Shown here: one piece after another, positions 1-11,858 of the stretch
How the letters are laid out: every line of letters starts with the position of its first letter
Numbering within the stretch: position 1 is the first letter of the stretch
Origin: Pectinophora gossypiella
Taxonomy: Eukaryota; Arthropoda; Insecta; Lepidoptera; Gelechiidae
Length of the DNA: 64,000 bases
Assembly (NCBI RefSeq): GCF_024362695.1
Contig: NC_065415.1
Span: 12,813,438 to 12,877,437 of the forward strand
Reading direction: 5' to 3'
Made by a program: the position numbers and the translations under genes
The notes under the pieces: generated by a model
What the model saw: only the letters and a program-made list of their open reading frames with translations
Database searches by the model: none
What the model was told of the DNA's origin: nothing

Positions 1-235
1 GAAGGTTCTAATTTACGTGAAACGATTTATCCACGTTAAGAGTTTCCGTTTGCTCTCAAGTTCCAGAACACAATAGGTTTTAAAGTAGGTTTTAAAGGCT
101 TGATTAGGGTACTCGGGCAAAGCACTATCGATTACAAAATCCTTTTCATACCTGAAACTGGAGAGAGTAAATGTGATCCCTCACGGTGCGATATCGAAAC
201 AAGTGACGATTTGGGTACGGGGTTGCTCACAACAT

Positions 236-481
236 ATACAGGGTGACATCGTAACGAATACTGAGGGGGCTGATTCAGGCCATGATCTTGAATTGATGTT
301 AACTGGAATTTCCTGTCGGAAAATTCATGAAAAAGACCATGAACTTGAATTGATGTTAACTGAAATTTATTACTTATTTTTAAATTATATTCAGTTCCAT
401 ACCTTTGCGATGGAAAATTCCACTTGATGCCAACTCATGGTCTGAACCATCATCCAATTTTCGTTACAATGTCACTAACAG
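236..481. mobile_element. Palindromic MITE-P copy
   Basis: Left end CAGGGTGACATCGTAACGAA, right end TTCGTTACAATGTCACTAAC, with GGAAAATTCCACTTGAT arms facing each other. No ORF. Confidence 0.7.
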
Positions 482-589
482 CTTGTTTATACTTTTATAA
501 TTTATCAAAACGTGCCTTTGTTTTGTTTGTGAAGCAATAGTCAATGTCGGGACTTTTTGTTATACTCGTAATAATGTGGTCTAATACTT

Positions 590-898
590 TCACTAGTGGT
601 TGCTGAGGCGAAGATGGGAGCCATCGGTACGGCGATGCAGGACGAAAGGGGCAAGTCACAGGGACTGGAACCTGGAACCTGACAGAGGGCAGCAGTAACT
701 GTCAGTACTATTCAGAGGCGGAGGACAGGAGTCCTAGTATGGCTTTGTAATAGACTACTCTGGGCGCCATCCCACTTGCGTCAGACAAAGTACTGCGGGG
801 CGGAAGGCAAGCGGGAAACCACTGCCCTATTTTTCCCTAAAATATTAGCATGGAAAATGCTGCACCGTCAAGAGCGTGGCTTTTAAATTGATGATGAT
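590..898 (+). mobile_element. LINE 3' tail (KELAFDR..EWKMLHRQERG type)
   Basis: The end reads GGAAAATGCTGCACCGTCAAGAGC, coding WKMLHRQERG, the C-terminus of a lepidopteran non-LTR RT also seen at 12440, 19230 and 41535. The upstream 250 bases share the GACGAAAGG...GGGCGCCATCCCAC character of that tail. Confidence 0.5.
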
Positions 899-904
899 GA
901 ATAC

Positions 905-1050
905 TTTCACTAACACAGGCTCGACCAGTATGGACGGCGATACGGCTCACCATCACGTTGGTCCAACAGAAAGCTGGGTGACGTGTGGGTGCTCAGTTCA
1001 TCTGGCAATGGATGTACCTCTGACTATCCAATTGGGATATAGTTGCGAGC
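905..1050 (+). repeat. Dispersed repeat (CCCAATTGGGATATAG family), copy 1
   Basis: TTTCACTAACACAGGCTCGAC ... GACGGCGATACGGCTCA ... CATCTGGC...GGATGTACCTCTGACTA ... AATTGGGATATAG. Also at 46118-46240 and 55783-55940, all on the plus strand. Confidence 0.7.
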
Positions 1051-2600
1051 TTATGTTTCGTTTGATACTGGAAACCGCACTCGAAAATCGCTCATCCGTA
1101 CGATATTCGATCGTGCCATGAGGAAGACCGGTTAAGCTGAAATGTTTACCGTGCCGGTCACACAATACCCCTGAAAGGCGATTAAGTGGTTTGAAATTCT
1201 GCCACTTCTTGCTCGCAATTTGGGGGACAATTCACTCTGTTCCCTTGAAATAACAAACGCACGAGTACAATTTCGAATTATTTCATTTAATATCCTGAAA
1301 TATTCTTAATGTTATTAAGGGCATTGAATTAGTTCAATATCCTTAGGTTTAAAGTAGCGTGAAAATTGGTATGGCGAATTATCTTCCGGAGCATGTCGAA
1401 ACAACTGACATCCTTTTTAACATGATGGGCCATTATAATGAGACATATCATTGAGTCAGTATCATATTCATTGTTTTGTTTTCCCCGAAGAGCAAGGCAA
1501 AGGGAACTATGCCCATACAGCCAAGTCTTATGTATTTTTTTTCTTGATGATGAATAATGAAATGATGAAAGGTGATGACGATGAATGATGAAACCTAACC
1601 CCCTTCGGAGCAGACTCCTACTCCGAACCCCAAACGAATTAACTCAAAAGTTCGCATAAACTTTTGAGTTATGAAGTGACTTGATGGCACGAAGCGAAAA
1701 TAGATATGTATTAATTGCTTTGTTTATTGAATATTCCAATATAATAATACTATGGCGAATGTTTTCCGACTAACTTAATGTGATCATTAACAACAAAACA
1801 CCACTTAGATTATTCAATGAAGAAAGCAACCGTACCGTTTCCGTTCCCGCCAAAAAGTCAGTGTCATATTCATCTTAAGATTTTTTTTTACGGTTTGGAC
1901 AGGCAAACGGATCATAGCCCATACAGCCAAAAAGAGTGCGTTGGCGGGGAAACGAACTCATCTTAAGACCTTGTATCAAAAGCAGCTGCAAGTCGTTATC
2001 TGATAATTTGTGGTTTGGTTGGTTTCCTACGGAGGTCCGTGTTGCTCTATGGTTTCCTATTAGGGATTTTATGTATGTATGAATTCTGGTTTTAAAGGCG
2101 TTGCCGCTTCGTCCGATTAGTCGACCAGGGGGTTTAACGAAGAACAATATGTTTTTTTTCTCTATTGTATTTCCTCTTTAGAGAATAAAAATATTTAATT
2201 ATTAAAAAATACTTCTCCGAAAACTGTCAAGTAGCCAACTATAGCTGTCAATTGTTTCATAAAAATATGGCGGCTTGTAGTGGCGAGACCCTCGTCATTT
2301 TACCACAATCATGAGCGAAGTTTAGTGTCAACTAAATTCGTTATTGTATTTGACAGTTTACGTGATGGCGTGCTCTGTTCAATTATCAGTCGGGTCAGAA
2401 ACGAAGTTCTTTTAGTTGACCTAAGTCACACCCCGGACACTTAAACACACGCATTTACGAGTACTTAACTCTAATATTAAAATTATAAAAAGGTCTGATG
2501 TAGACCACAGTAACCGAGTACATAAATCTATCCATAAGTTTAAGTACTAAACTTTGTAATAATTAAGGTATGTAATTATGAATACACACATATATATAGA
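1051..2600. other. No recognisable gene
   Basis: AT-rich DNA. The minus-strand 90-codon frame at 1875-2147 (start arbitrary) has no recognisable domain, and GATGATGATGAATG-type runs near 1545-1590 look like a repeat tail. Confidence 0.5.
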
Positions 2601-2623
2601 TATAACATAACATAACATACACA

Positions 2624-2795
2624 GCCTATATACGTCCCACTGCTGGGCACAGGCCTCCCCTCAATCAAGCGGAGGGGGTATGGAGCATACTCCACCATGC
2701 TGCTCCACTGCGGGTTGGTGAAGGTGTTTTTACGGCTAATAGCCGGGACCAACGGCTTAACGTGCCCTCCGAAACACGGAATCATCTTACTTTTA
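2624..2795 (-). mobile_element. SINE family B2, 3' part
   Basis: Reverse copy of the B2 tail (CCTATATACGTCCCACTGCT ... GGGACCAACGGCTTAACG). The tRNA-like head is missing. Confidence 0.82.
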
Positions 2796-2894
2796 CCTTT
2801 TTTGTTTCTTTTTCTTTTTTTTCTTTTCATCTTCCTTTATATAGATATAAATCTAACATAAATATTCTAAAAGTTTTTTTTTAAATTAACGTAA

Positions 2895-2990
2895 TTACAC
2901 ACACATAAACTCACGGCTATTTCCCAGCGGGGTAAGCAGAGACTATGGAATTCCATTTGCTTCGATCGTGACGTACATAATTTACTTCTT
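2895..2990 (-). mobile_element. LINE C-terminal fragment (RSKW.SIVSAYP type)
   Basis: CACGGCTATTTCCCAGCGGGGTA...TGGAATTCCATTTGCTTCGATC is antisense to the motif RSKWNSIVSAYPxGK. It recurs at 13815, 27730 and 59545. Confidence 0.55.
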
Positions 2991-3243
2991 CCACAATTTT
3001 GATCACGCTGAAAAGTATAAGAAAACAGCAAAACAGTTTTTACCATAACTGTACTATAACGTCAAAACTTGACGTAGAGGGAAAATAAGGCCACTCGCCG
3101 TAAAGAGACTTGCCGTAGCGAGGCTCGCCGTTCGGAAAGTCGCTGTCAACGGTACAATTCATGCTTACTTCAATCCTTTTCTAACCGGGAATCGTCTGAC
3201 GGACCATAGAGCTATGTTTCCCGGCCAGAAGCTGGTAACAGAC

Positions 3244-3552
3244 AAAGTAGGTACGTAACAATCACTAAAGAATTAATGAAACCTTTTGTTAGTATGGATC
3301 TCACTTCTTATTCTACCCACGTTACAACCAACGACGGTATATCTTCGTATCCTGTCGATCTTAATTAAAACTTATCTACTTAAAGATTACAACTTTGATT
3401 TAATGAAAAAGGAATGACTGTAATTGCTTTTTTTTTAATAAAAGCTAAGCTTTCCGCTGTCTGCGTAGTTTTCAGTTATCGTGAGCAACGCTTAAACGCA
3501 AACTATTAAGTATTCTTTGGACCTCAAACTATTTCCATACTTAATTTCATCT
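3244..3552 (+). repeat. Inverted duplicate, copy 1
   Basis: About 300 bases align in reverse with 17763-18107. Shared blocks include CAATCACTAAAGAA, CCTTTTGTTAGTATGGATCT and TATTAAGTATTCTTTGGACC. No ORF. Confidence 0.75.
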
Positions 3553-3629
3553 AAATCGCTTTATCGATGTAAGCGTCAAAAGGTAAAAGACAGAGTTACT
3601 TTCGCATTTACAGTACTTAGTACCTTATT

Positions 3630-3911
3630 CCTTATTCGATCCGGAGATCCGGGTTCGAATCCTGATGAGGACATATCATGAAAATCACTCTGTGATACCT
3701 AGGACACTATAGGTTGATCACCTGATTGTCTGAAAGTACGATGATCCGTGACTCGGAAGGCATGTTAAGCCGTTGGTTCTGGTTACTACTGATTTAAGTT
3801 AGTAGTGGTTACGTGAGGCATGTCAAAGGCCTTTGGCGACTCTATAGTAACCCTGACACCAGGGTTGTTGGGGTTGGTAAACTACCTCACAACCCAGACG
3901 ATAGAAGAAGA
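3630..3911 (+). mobile_element. SINE family B1, 5'-truncated, with target duplication
   Basis: It keeps the B-box region GATCCGGGTTCGAATCC (with GGTTCGAATCC) and the tail CCTGACACCAGGGTTG...ACGATAGAAGAAGA. AGTACCTTATT flanks it at 3619-3629 and 3912-3922. Confidence 0.85.
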
Positions 3912-4289
3912 AGTACCTTATTTTCAGTAAAATATAATTAACATTTTAGGTCTTAACGGATTCTTTTATTAAGGCATTATAGTTTGCCTTAGTTAGGGGA
4001 GTGGATATAACTTAGGATTAATTTAGTTGGTTGCTTTTCCGTTTCTTCGTTGCAGTAGTTACAAAATCTGACCACAGCTGGACCATTTTTAGTTTTGTCT
4101 AGCAAGTTTGTGAGTCAGAAATGTTTATATATTACCTAGATCCTTTTATACTGAACACTTGGGGCTTTCGTATGAAACTCGTTCTGCTAGTTAAGTATTT
4201 TCCCGAGCATGCCGCCGTTAAAGCAGACAGAAGGATTGTGGCCTTTTTAACATGATAGGTCATTACGGGCCATGAACTGTGACATCGTA

Positions 4290-4496
4290 CAGTGACATCG
4301 TAACGAACTTTGAGGGATGATTCAGACTACGATTCTGAGTTGATACCAAGTCGAATATTGACGTCGTAAAAACATGGAACTGAAAAAAATTAAACAAAAC
4401 ACAAAAATTTTCATGAGCTTTTCACTTGGATTTGATTTCAACTCGGAATCATGTTTTGAATCGTCCCCTTCAATATTCGTTACAGTGTCACTAATA
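4290..4496. mobile_element. Palindromic MITE-P copy, degraded
   Basis: AGTGACATCGTAACGAACTT ... TTCGTTACAGTGTCACTAAT, diverged from the family pattern in the middle. Confidence 0.6.
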
Positions 4497-5268
4497 TTGT
4501 AGGTTCATCATATTCATCTTAAAAGTGAAAAGAATATCGGGAAAACATGTTGCTTGAACCAAACATAGTCATATAGAATAAAAAATTACGTTGACAGCAC
4601 ACGTCAAACGGGTTGTATATGAGCGAGGTGCATATTTTATTCGCTCGGGTTACTTAAATTTAACAATTGTCAATCATCCGTCCCTCTCTATCTCCGCAGA
4701 TAAGAAAATGACAGGTATACCTTAATATAAAATTATCATGTGTCTGCAGGAATGGGGTCGGTAATCCACCTCACAACCTACACCATAGAAGAAGAAGGAG
4801 TGGGGGTCATTGATTTAATAAGGCAACTTATCGAATATCTACAATTGCAACTGTTGAATTTTATTGTGCACAGAATGATACAAAAACACAATATGGCAAG
4901 AAAAACAGATTTGAGAGAGTGTCAAGTTTTCAAAATTAGATGAGTATTTGGAAGTTTAATCTACCACGATATGTGCGATGCGTGAACAGTCGTCTTCTCT
5001 TATCGTGTCGATGGCAAACTGAATAGAATCGGCCCAAAACTATTATTCTTATTATTATTATGTCGCATTGTGAGGCGTCGCGGCTGTGTCGTAGTATGTC
5101 GTAGCTACGGCGTAGCAATATGCTACGGTTGCATGTTTGTATCAGTAAAGTTTTACTTATGATTATGAATGTTTCATCACTTGATATAATATAAGTTATA
5201 GATAAACTTTATACTGTTTAATCGCATGGGAGATAAATTAATATAACAATAGATTTCCCGTCTTAATA

Positions 5269-5305
5269 TACAGGGTGTAACGGAAGGGGGTATCAAGCCG
5301 AAAGG
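5269..5305 (+). repeat. Terminal repeat, left copy (TACAGGGTGTAACGGAA)
   Basis: This sequence recurs in reverse complement at 10458-10500 with only a few differences over about 38 bases. The two may be the ends of one nest-filled 5.2-kb element or ends of separate copies. Confidence 0.5.
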
Positions 5306-5819
5306 GGACAAAACTATACCTTATGTAGATCTTATCTGCAAAATTTCAATTAAAAAAAAACACTTTTGATATTTTTTTCAATTTCAGTTAAAAAAATATT
5401 TTAATATTTCCAGCATGTAAAAAACACGGCACAGCACTATTGAGGTCACTGTTCTTAATCCACTCAAATATTGGCACTACACAAATCTCCTAGCGCGTCC
5501 TGGTCGCCTGGTACTCGCGGCGCTCGCACGGCCGCGATAGGTACGAAATTCGAGCGGGCGGCGGCTTTGGCGGCAACGTCAAAAGGAGTCGGCGGCCGTT
5601 GGAACAATCCGAGTCGGCGGCACGTCGGCGACTGTAACAAACAAGAATGACACTAAAGCATCTAATAATTGGAGTCATTTTGCTTTGACAACTATTCTCA
5701 CATTATTTTATGACGTGTAAAATAAGTTAAAATTACCTACTTGTTTAGGTAAGGTATTTAATTTAATAGTAAATAGGAAAAAAAGTGTGAAAGTGTGGGT
5801 AAGTAGGTAGGTAATTAAT

Positions 5820-6308
5820 AATTAGACTTACGTTTTACAAGAAAGGTTCGAAATGTCGTCATCCCCGTTCGATGCACAGACCTGCCGCTTCATCTGTCCA
5901 CAACACTTTCGAAGCAAAGTCTGGTGAGCTTTCCACTTGAACTCGGTACCATTCTCAGAATGCCACACGAGGTAAATAATCAGCAGGAATTAGCTCGGGC
6001 GTACGTTGCATGTGGTAAGGTTCGCGTGGTAGTCCTTGGGTTGGCTGCACGGCTAGTACGGCTTCTTCAAACTCCGGATCACGGGTCGCCGAGCGGCCAG
6101 TCTCGGATGACGCGTGGAAAGAGCCCGTTAAATGCAGTAGGCGATTGACCATTTTCCTGAAGCAATGCAGTGAAGGCAGTTGCCTGGCTTCATCAGCTGG
6201 TCTACCTTCTATGAATCGCTGATACAAGTTCCGTGCTTCACTTAAGTTGCCATCGCCGGCACCCACACACATCATCATTTCATAATAACCTACATTACTC
6301 AAAGACAC
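5820..6308 (-). pseudogene. Fragment of a DUF4817-type DDE transposase
   Basis: A 117-residue minus-strand frame (5955-6308) contains YYEMMMCVGAGDGNLSEARNLY, then FRKMVNRLLHLTGSF and GRS. This is the layout of the DUF4817 helix-turn-helix at the N-terminus of certain arthropod DDE transposases. After a frameshift, the region 5870-5930 reads DFASKVLWTDEAAG, matching the first catalytic Asp block of such enzymes. The second Asp and final acidic residue are not found, so the copy is dead. A terminal-repeat-like CAGGGTGTAACGGAA lies about 550 bases further at 5271. Confidence 0.6.
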
Positions 6309-6699
6309 CTCGAACTATCACTGATCACAGTTATCACAACAAATCCAAATTTCGAACTTCACTCCACAGATAGTAAACAAGCACTGACAAATAATTTGAC
6401 AGTTTACTTTCGTGTGCATGTTTCTATCTCTTTCGAATGCTAGTATCCTGGTACTTAAGGGTATGTTATTTCTTTGTGCGCAATAAAATATTTTTATGGT
6501 ATTGTTTGAATGAATGAATGTATTGTATTTTATGAAAGTAGGTACGTATTTTACTTTGAACCTAGAAAAGTAAAAAAGTCCATCTAATAAGGATCACCCG
6601 CGCTCACACTCTGGCACTAACACAGAATTGCCACGTTTCTTCGCAAATATCCCGCGCAATAGCAGAAGGCGAAATTAATCTGTCAATAATAAGACATAC

Positions 6700-6950
6700 T
6701 ATCACTCTGCCCGTATCCCTAATGGGGTGGGCAGAGTCACAAGAACATCCCATTAGCGGTACGAGCATGATAATTATTTATGTACCTATGTTATGATTAC
6801 TTGTGGCTCTGTCTGCCCCATAAGAGATAAAGGCGTGATATTATGTATGTATGTTTGGTACGGGCATGTAGCGATACGAGCGTGTAGTGGTAAGTGAAAT
6901 TCCGCAGTCTCTGCCTACTCCAATGGGAAAAAGGCGTGATGTTATTGTTC
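6700..6950. repeat. Dispersed LINE/SINE tail repeat (GTATCCCTAATGGGGTGGGC)
   Basis: Two or three partial units, some reverse-oriented (TCTGTCTGCCCCATAAG...GTGATATTATGTATG). Further units are at 7885-7990, 9897-10000, 42175-42245, 43868-43925 and 62205-62260. Confidence 0.5.
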
Positions 6951-7097
6951 ACTGTTGGATAATACACGACTACAATTTAGGAAGAAAAAAAATACAAAAA
7001 AAAAATAATATTTTTTATCATGGTTAATGATAACTTTCCCTTAACAGCACCGCCATTTTGAATTTCGGGTGCACTAGGGCTTGCCGATCAAAAAATG

Positions 7098-7435
7098 ACT
7101 ATCGATAATCTATCCCGACCGAGAGTCGATCGATAGCAAGACTATTGATAACTCGGAAAGTGGGAACATTTTCGATTTTATTACCTAAGTGCAATACAAT
7201 CGATAGTATCGTTGCGGATTAATAACAAACTATCGATAATTTTGCCCTCAGTCAGTAGTATTGCTACACTCCGATAGTATGGTTATTTTGAGTGGGCTGA
7301 TTGTCTAAACTGAATTTCAATAACTCAAAAGTCCATGGATTTAGATTTTTTGAAAAGCTATTTTTTTATTTCTACCAATCAAAATCGTAGTTGAAAATGA
7401 TTATGATCGATAATCGATACTGAACTATCGATAGT
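7098..7435. other. Cluster of TATCGATA / CGATA motifs
   Basis: About ten CGATA or TATCG words in 340 bases, several as full TATCGAT palindromes (near 7099, 7229 and 7425). In Drosophila such words bind DREF or BEAF-32. Here they may be regulatory or simply a decayed repeat. Confidence 0.4.
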
Positions 7436-7527
7436 TTGAAACACTAGCGTGCCTTTTTCTATTCGCGAGCCCTGGCATCCTGGTACAGGGTATAAATCCC
7501 ATTAACTGTCCCAATGCAATTTGCAAT

Positions 7528-7687
7528 TCCGTGCTTCGGAAGGCACTGTTGGTCCCGGTGACTACTTACTCATGTAAGAAAGTAGTTATTACATGAGTCA
7601 TGTCAGGGGCCTCTGGCGGCTCAATAGTTACCCTGACACCAGGGTTGATGAGGTTGGTAATCCACCTCACAACCCACACGATAGAAA
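7528..7687 (+). mobile_element. SINE family B1, 3' half
   Basis: CCGTGCTTCGGAAGGCAC through ACCCTGACACCAGGGTTGAT to CCCACACGATAGAAAG. The tRNA-like head is absent. Confidence 0.8.
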
Positions 7688-7959
7688 GATTTAAAAAAAA
7701 ACTGTTATGTGTTTTTAATTCCTTGTACGCAATAAAGTATTATTGTATTGTACGAAAGTACTTATTTTAAGATTACTTTTACCATGTCATAGTAAAAGTA
7801 AAATTATGTTAGGTAGGTACTTTACTTGAGAAATTGATTTTGTCTTTACTATGTTGTAAACGTAACATTAATGTCTCGTTAATAAGATACACAATCACTT
7901 GCAGCTGCTCGTATCCCTAATGGGGTGGGCAGAGCCATAAGTAATCAGAACATACTAAC

Positions 7960-8300
7960 ATAATATCACGCCCGTATCACTAAGGGGTAGGCAGTCACAA
8001 CGGTACTTGAGAAATTTATTTTGCTTTTACTATGTTGTAAATCCCCAAGGAATTCTAAGAAGCCTCTGACGTTGCCGGTCGCCTCAGGGAGGCACCCCGT
8101 CTGGCCAAGGTGCCGGACCCGGTAGTTGGCGGCTCCTTCACACTCCAGTAGCACATGGGCCGCTGTCTCGTCCATGCAGGTTCTGCACAGGGGCTTGTCG
8201 GTGACACCTAGTGTAAACAGATGTTTGTTGATATCACCGTGACCACACAGCTACACCTGCTACCTGCAGCTGTTACCTGTATTAGTGGAGACCTCTTCAC
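7960..8300 (-). pseudogene. 3' end of a non-LTR retrotransposon (zinc-knuckle tail)
   Basis: Minus-strand translation gives CGHGDINKHLFTLGVTDKPLC, RTCMDETAAHVLLECEGAA and NYRVRHLG. A C-x2-C-x4-H-x4-C zinc-knuckle-like pattern like this sits behind the RNase H region of many insect LINE polyproteins. The conserved reading runs from about 8270 to 7990. Upstream RT domains are absent, so this is a 5'-truncated copy. It abuts a jockey-like RT remnant pointing the other way. Confidence 0.65.
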
Positions 8301-8399
8301 ATTTAGAATTCTTTTGGAGAGACAACTATTGATGTTGGGTAGTGCCATCTTAGCCTGCCTGCATTTATTTACGGTGGTTCATAGTCTGGTGTGTTTGTT

Positions 8400-9415
8400 C
8401 ATTCCCAAATACCCTAATACCGAACTAGCTTTATTTGCGGATGATACAGCCATCTATTCTTCGTGCCGTGGTCGAGTTATGATGACCGGAATTCTCCAAC
8501 GCGCCAATGCCTTGGGCAAGTAGTTTCGCAAATGGAGAATCAAGGTAAACCCGGAGAAAAGTGCAGCGGTGTACTTTTCAAAGGGCTATTATAATACGTC
8601 ACGGTCACGCTGTCAACTTAAGTCATCAAGATGTCTGGCAAGCCGATCCCTTGGGAGGAGCAAGTCAAATATCTCGGCGTAGTCTTAGATAGACGTCTTA
8701 CTTTCAAGGCCCATATCAAACGTGTGCGCGATCGCGCCACGTTTGTAATGGGCCGTGTTCATTGTCTCCTTAACAAGCGTAGTAAATTATCCCTTTGGAA
8801 TCTACACGACTTGCATCCGTCCGATCATGACCTATGCAGGGGTAGTTTTCGCTCACGCGAGTCTCTCTCAAATCCACCGTCTACAGGAAATACAAAATCG
8901 TTCGTGGTTCCATCGCAATGAAAATCTGCACATTGACCTAAGTCTGCCAACCATTGCCCAATGGCTCAAATTAGTTTTTTTGATTCTGCTCCGCACCAAC
9001 CAAATCCCCTGGTAGTTGCGGCTTCCGAATACATCCCGCTTAGGAACGGTACTGAATAGCATCGGCGTCCGAAGTATGTAATACGATCCCGACGACCCGA
9101 TTACTCTAGCCATAGAATCAGCCAATCAGCTCGCGACAACAAACATTTCAGGACCCCGATACCGACACCGCCGGCGTGGTCGACGACTTCCCTCAATCAG
9201 CGCTTATCGCTATCGACTTACTAGGGTCGTTTAATTCTTTCAAATATTTTTCCTCTCAGACGACGCCCTGAGCCGAGGTTCGCGCCCAACTGGGCACCCT
9301 CAGGCCTGTTGTCTTAAACGTTGTACCGGGTGAGAGCCTTCAGCGCTCCCCATTTGTCCGGCCAAGTAGTTAATGTCATTTGCGGCAAAACTTCGATAAG
9401 TCACGTCAAAAAAAG
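8400..9415 (+). pseudogene. Jockey-like LINE: broken reverse transcriptase and 3' UTR (family J)
   Basis: Plus-strand pieces in shifting frames read NTELALFADDTAIYSS (catalytic FADD at 8434-8445), then FRKWRIKVNPEKS after an in-frame TAG at 8521. They continue GKPIPWEEQVKYLGVVLDRRLTFKAHI from 8636 and CIRPIMTYAGVVFAHASLSQIHRLQ from about 8813. This is the palm-to-thumb order of jockey-clade reverse transcriptases. At least one nonsense codon and two frameshifts disable it. The 3' UTR (about 9050-9410) recurs at 14350, 15543, 43098 and 56625. Confidence 0.85.
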
Positions 9416-10022
9416 GTGTGTTTGTTGGCTGCTCTCGTTCGTAGCAGCGAGCGGACCTGTCCGAATGAGATCGGCAATATCGGTTCCGGACCGATGGCTG
9501 TTACCTCCCGTTCCCCTTCTGGCCAACTCGTCCGCCGCGTCGTTACCTCTTGAATCACTGTGTCCTTTGATCCATTGTAAAGTGAGGTGTTAGTATTTGC
9601 ACACCTTAGTCAGTGATTGGTGGTAACTGTGTATGAGTAGTAGTAGTTGTTTAGGGCCTGCAAAACTCTGAAAGTATTCTAATGAAACTGTCCCGTACCT
9701 AGCTAGCCATGAACGCATTCGCCGCTAGTGTGATGCCCATTTGACCTGGATGACGGTGTTAAGGGAGCCTGATATTACGTAATCATAAAATAAAGCATAC
9801 TACACAAGGAGACGAGATGCATTGTAAAGTACATTTCTTTATCAACTATTAATGTAGGTAATCGACTACATTTTTGGACAAAACTTGTACAACAAAGTGA
9901 CTCTGCCCATCTCAGTAGCGCAGTAAGTGTGATATTAGATATGTGTAATTACTTGTAGCTCTGTCTGGTCCATTAGGGATAAAGCCGTGATTTATGTATG
10001 TTCACATCTTGTTCTATCCTAT

Positions 10023-10165
10023 TGGTTGTGAGGTGGATAACCAACCTCGTCAATCCTGGTGCGAGGGTTATTATTGAGCCGCCAAATGCCCCTGACATGG
10101 CTCATGTAACGACTACTTATTACATCAGTAAGCAGTAACCGGGACCAATGCCCATTGTTTTTTTA
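10023..10165 (-). mobile_element. SINE family B1 fragment
   Basis: Reverse copy of the B1 tail (GTTGTGAGGTGGATAACCAAC ... CAGTAACCGGGACCAATGCC). Confidence 0.75.
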
Positions 10166-10457
10166 ACTATTGTGTCTGGAAATCTTGGCCTCACAAGGAT
10201 GAAACAAAACAATTTAAAAAATATTGATTAATATGGCCATCACTGGCACGTTTACCCTTTACTAGGGCAGGCATAAATAAAAGAGGTGGTAGCTGTTCAC
10301 TCAAAAGTTAAATACCTTGAACAGCTGATTGCTACGTAGTGTTGTGCAAATTTGAATTTATTACATGAAGACCTGGAATTCAATTGCTCATAACTAATGC
10401 AAATATGAATTTAGGCGGCCAATACTCTCGCATGTGATTTGTAGATAGTGACAGAGT

Positions 10458-10500
10458 AGGCACACTTCGGGTTGATACCCCCGTTCCGTTACACCCTGTA
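10458..10500 (-). repeat. Terminal repeat, right copy
   Basis: Reverse complement of the 5269 end, reading TTCCGTTACACCCTGTA on the plus strand. Confidence 0.5.
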
Positions 10501-10704
10501 TAGAATATTTACTATAAAGTCTACATACCACAAGTAGTATCAAACAGCATACTGTTTGTATCGGTATTCGGAGAATCCTACGAGAACAATATGGATGCCA
10601 TATGAATATGCAATATCACGATTATTCTCTACCTAGTTGGTTACAAACTTGTATAATTGAACTTAGTTTATGGGTATTATGAAACGTTTCAAGTGTGTTC
10701 AAAT

Positions 10705-10705
<1 letters not shown>

Positions 10706-10737
<32 letters not shown>

Positions 10738-10845
10738 CACACACGTACACTCACACTCACACACACACATAATCACACACACGCAAACCCATGAAAACAC
10801 ACGCAAACACAAGCACACACACGCACAAACACCCGCACAACACAC
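10706..10845 (+). repeat. (CA)n-rich microsatellite
   Basis: Long imperfect ACACAC tract. The open frame across it (HTHTHTH) is an artefact of the repeat. Confidence 0.95.
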
Positions 10846-11679
10846 CATAAATTGCATAATTGATTTCTCGTCCCTTTTTTTTCGGTGGATAAAAAAATGA
10901 CAGCTATAAGTTAAAACATAATTGGATGTGCTAGCATTATTATGTTATTTAATAGCAAGACAAGTCTCTGCATCGTCGCCACTGATATAGTATAAACAAA
11001 TAGACTCATAATTGCTAATATTTTTCTTAAAAAGCGTACATTTTTGTATATACGTATAAGTACTTTATAGTTCTGTAGATAATATAAGTAAGTTCTCTCA
11101 AATTAAGATGTTATGATTGTTAAAATAAAGAGCAATATCGGTTGTAAAGTGTCTTTATTACGCTCATTGCGACTAAATTCGATTTTGACACGCCATCACT
11201 TTGCGACAAGATGCGCCGCGGATGTTTTTTAACAGAGATTGGTAGTCTATTTGTTTATATACGAGGTCAATAATCGTCGCACATAAATTGCTCGCCTAAT
11301 TTGTGCAGGCGTCCGTAAACAAGTTATATGATGGAAATCGAGACTTGCATCACAATAATGTTGCCTCACTGCGTACGTAGAAAGATATGTTTTATGTCAT
11401 TGGGGCTAATTATACCTCGCCAGCTATGTTTTAAGACACGTAATAGGGGGAGAGCCTATTGCCATTAACCGAGCACAAATTATGGAAACTACCTAATATC
11501 AATCTATGATCTGTTTTGTTTTTTCTATTAATATTTTTATTATTCTGTGATAGTTTACAATTCCATTTTGAAATTGTAATTTCTTTTAGTATTTTTCATG
11601 TTATTTCTAGTCTTACTTTTATTTTTGTTTATTTTTTTTCATTCAATGTTTATTTTTGTTGTATTAGTTTGTATATGGT

Positions 11680-11858
11680 GCGCTGGAGCCAGGAGCTTTG
11701 TGCGCGAGTTGGGGCGGCGCTTCAGAAATAGTGGAGTGGATCCCCGCTCAGAATCGTATCTGGTGCAACGCATATCACTGGCTGTTCAACGCGGAAACGC
11801 GGCCAGCATTATGGGTACATTTGCACCAGGTACGATTCGAGGCGGCCTTTTTAATTAA
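11680..11858 (+). pseudogene. Unidentified protein fragment, probably from a retroelement
   Basis: A 58-codon stretch reading ARSFVRELGRRFRNSGVDPR, then SYLVQRISLAVQRGNAASIM and GTFAPG before a stop. Its residue composition is protein-like, unlike the T-rich sequence in front of it. I believe it is a mobile-element remnant but cannot name the family. Confidence 0.4.

Noticed and set aside
10670..10900. 76-codon HTHTHT frame
   Set aside because: A product of the CA microsatellite.
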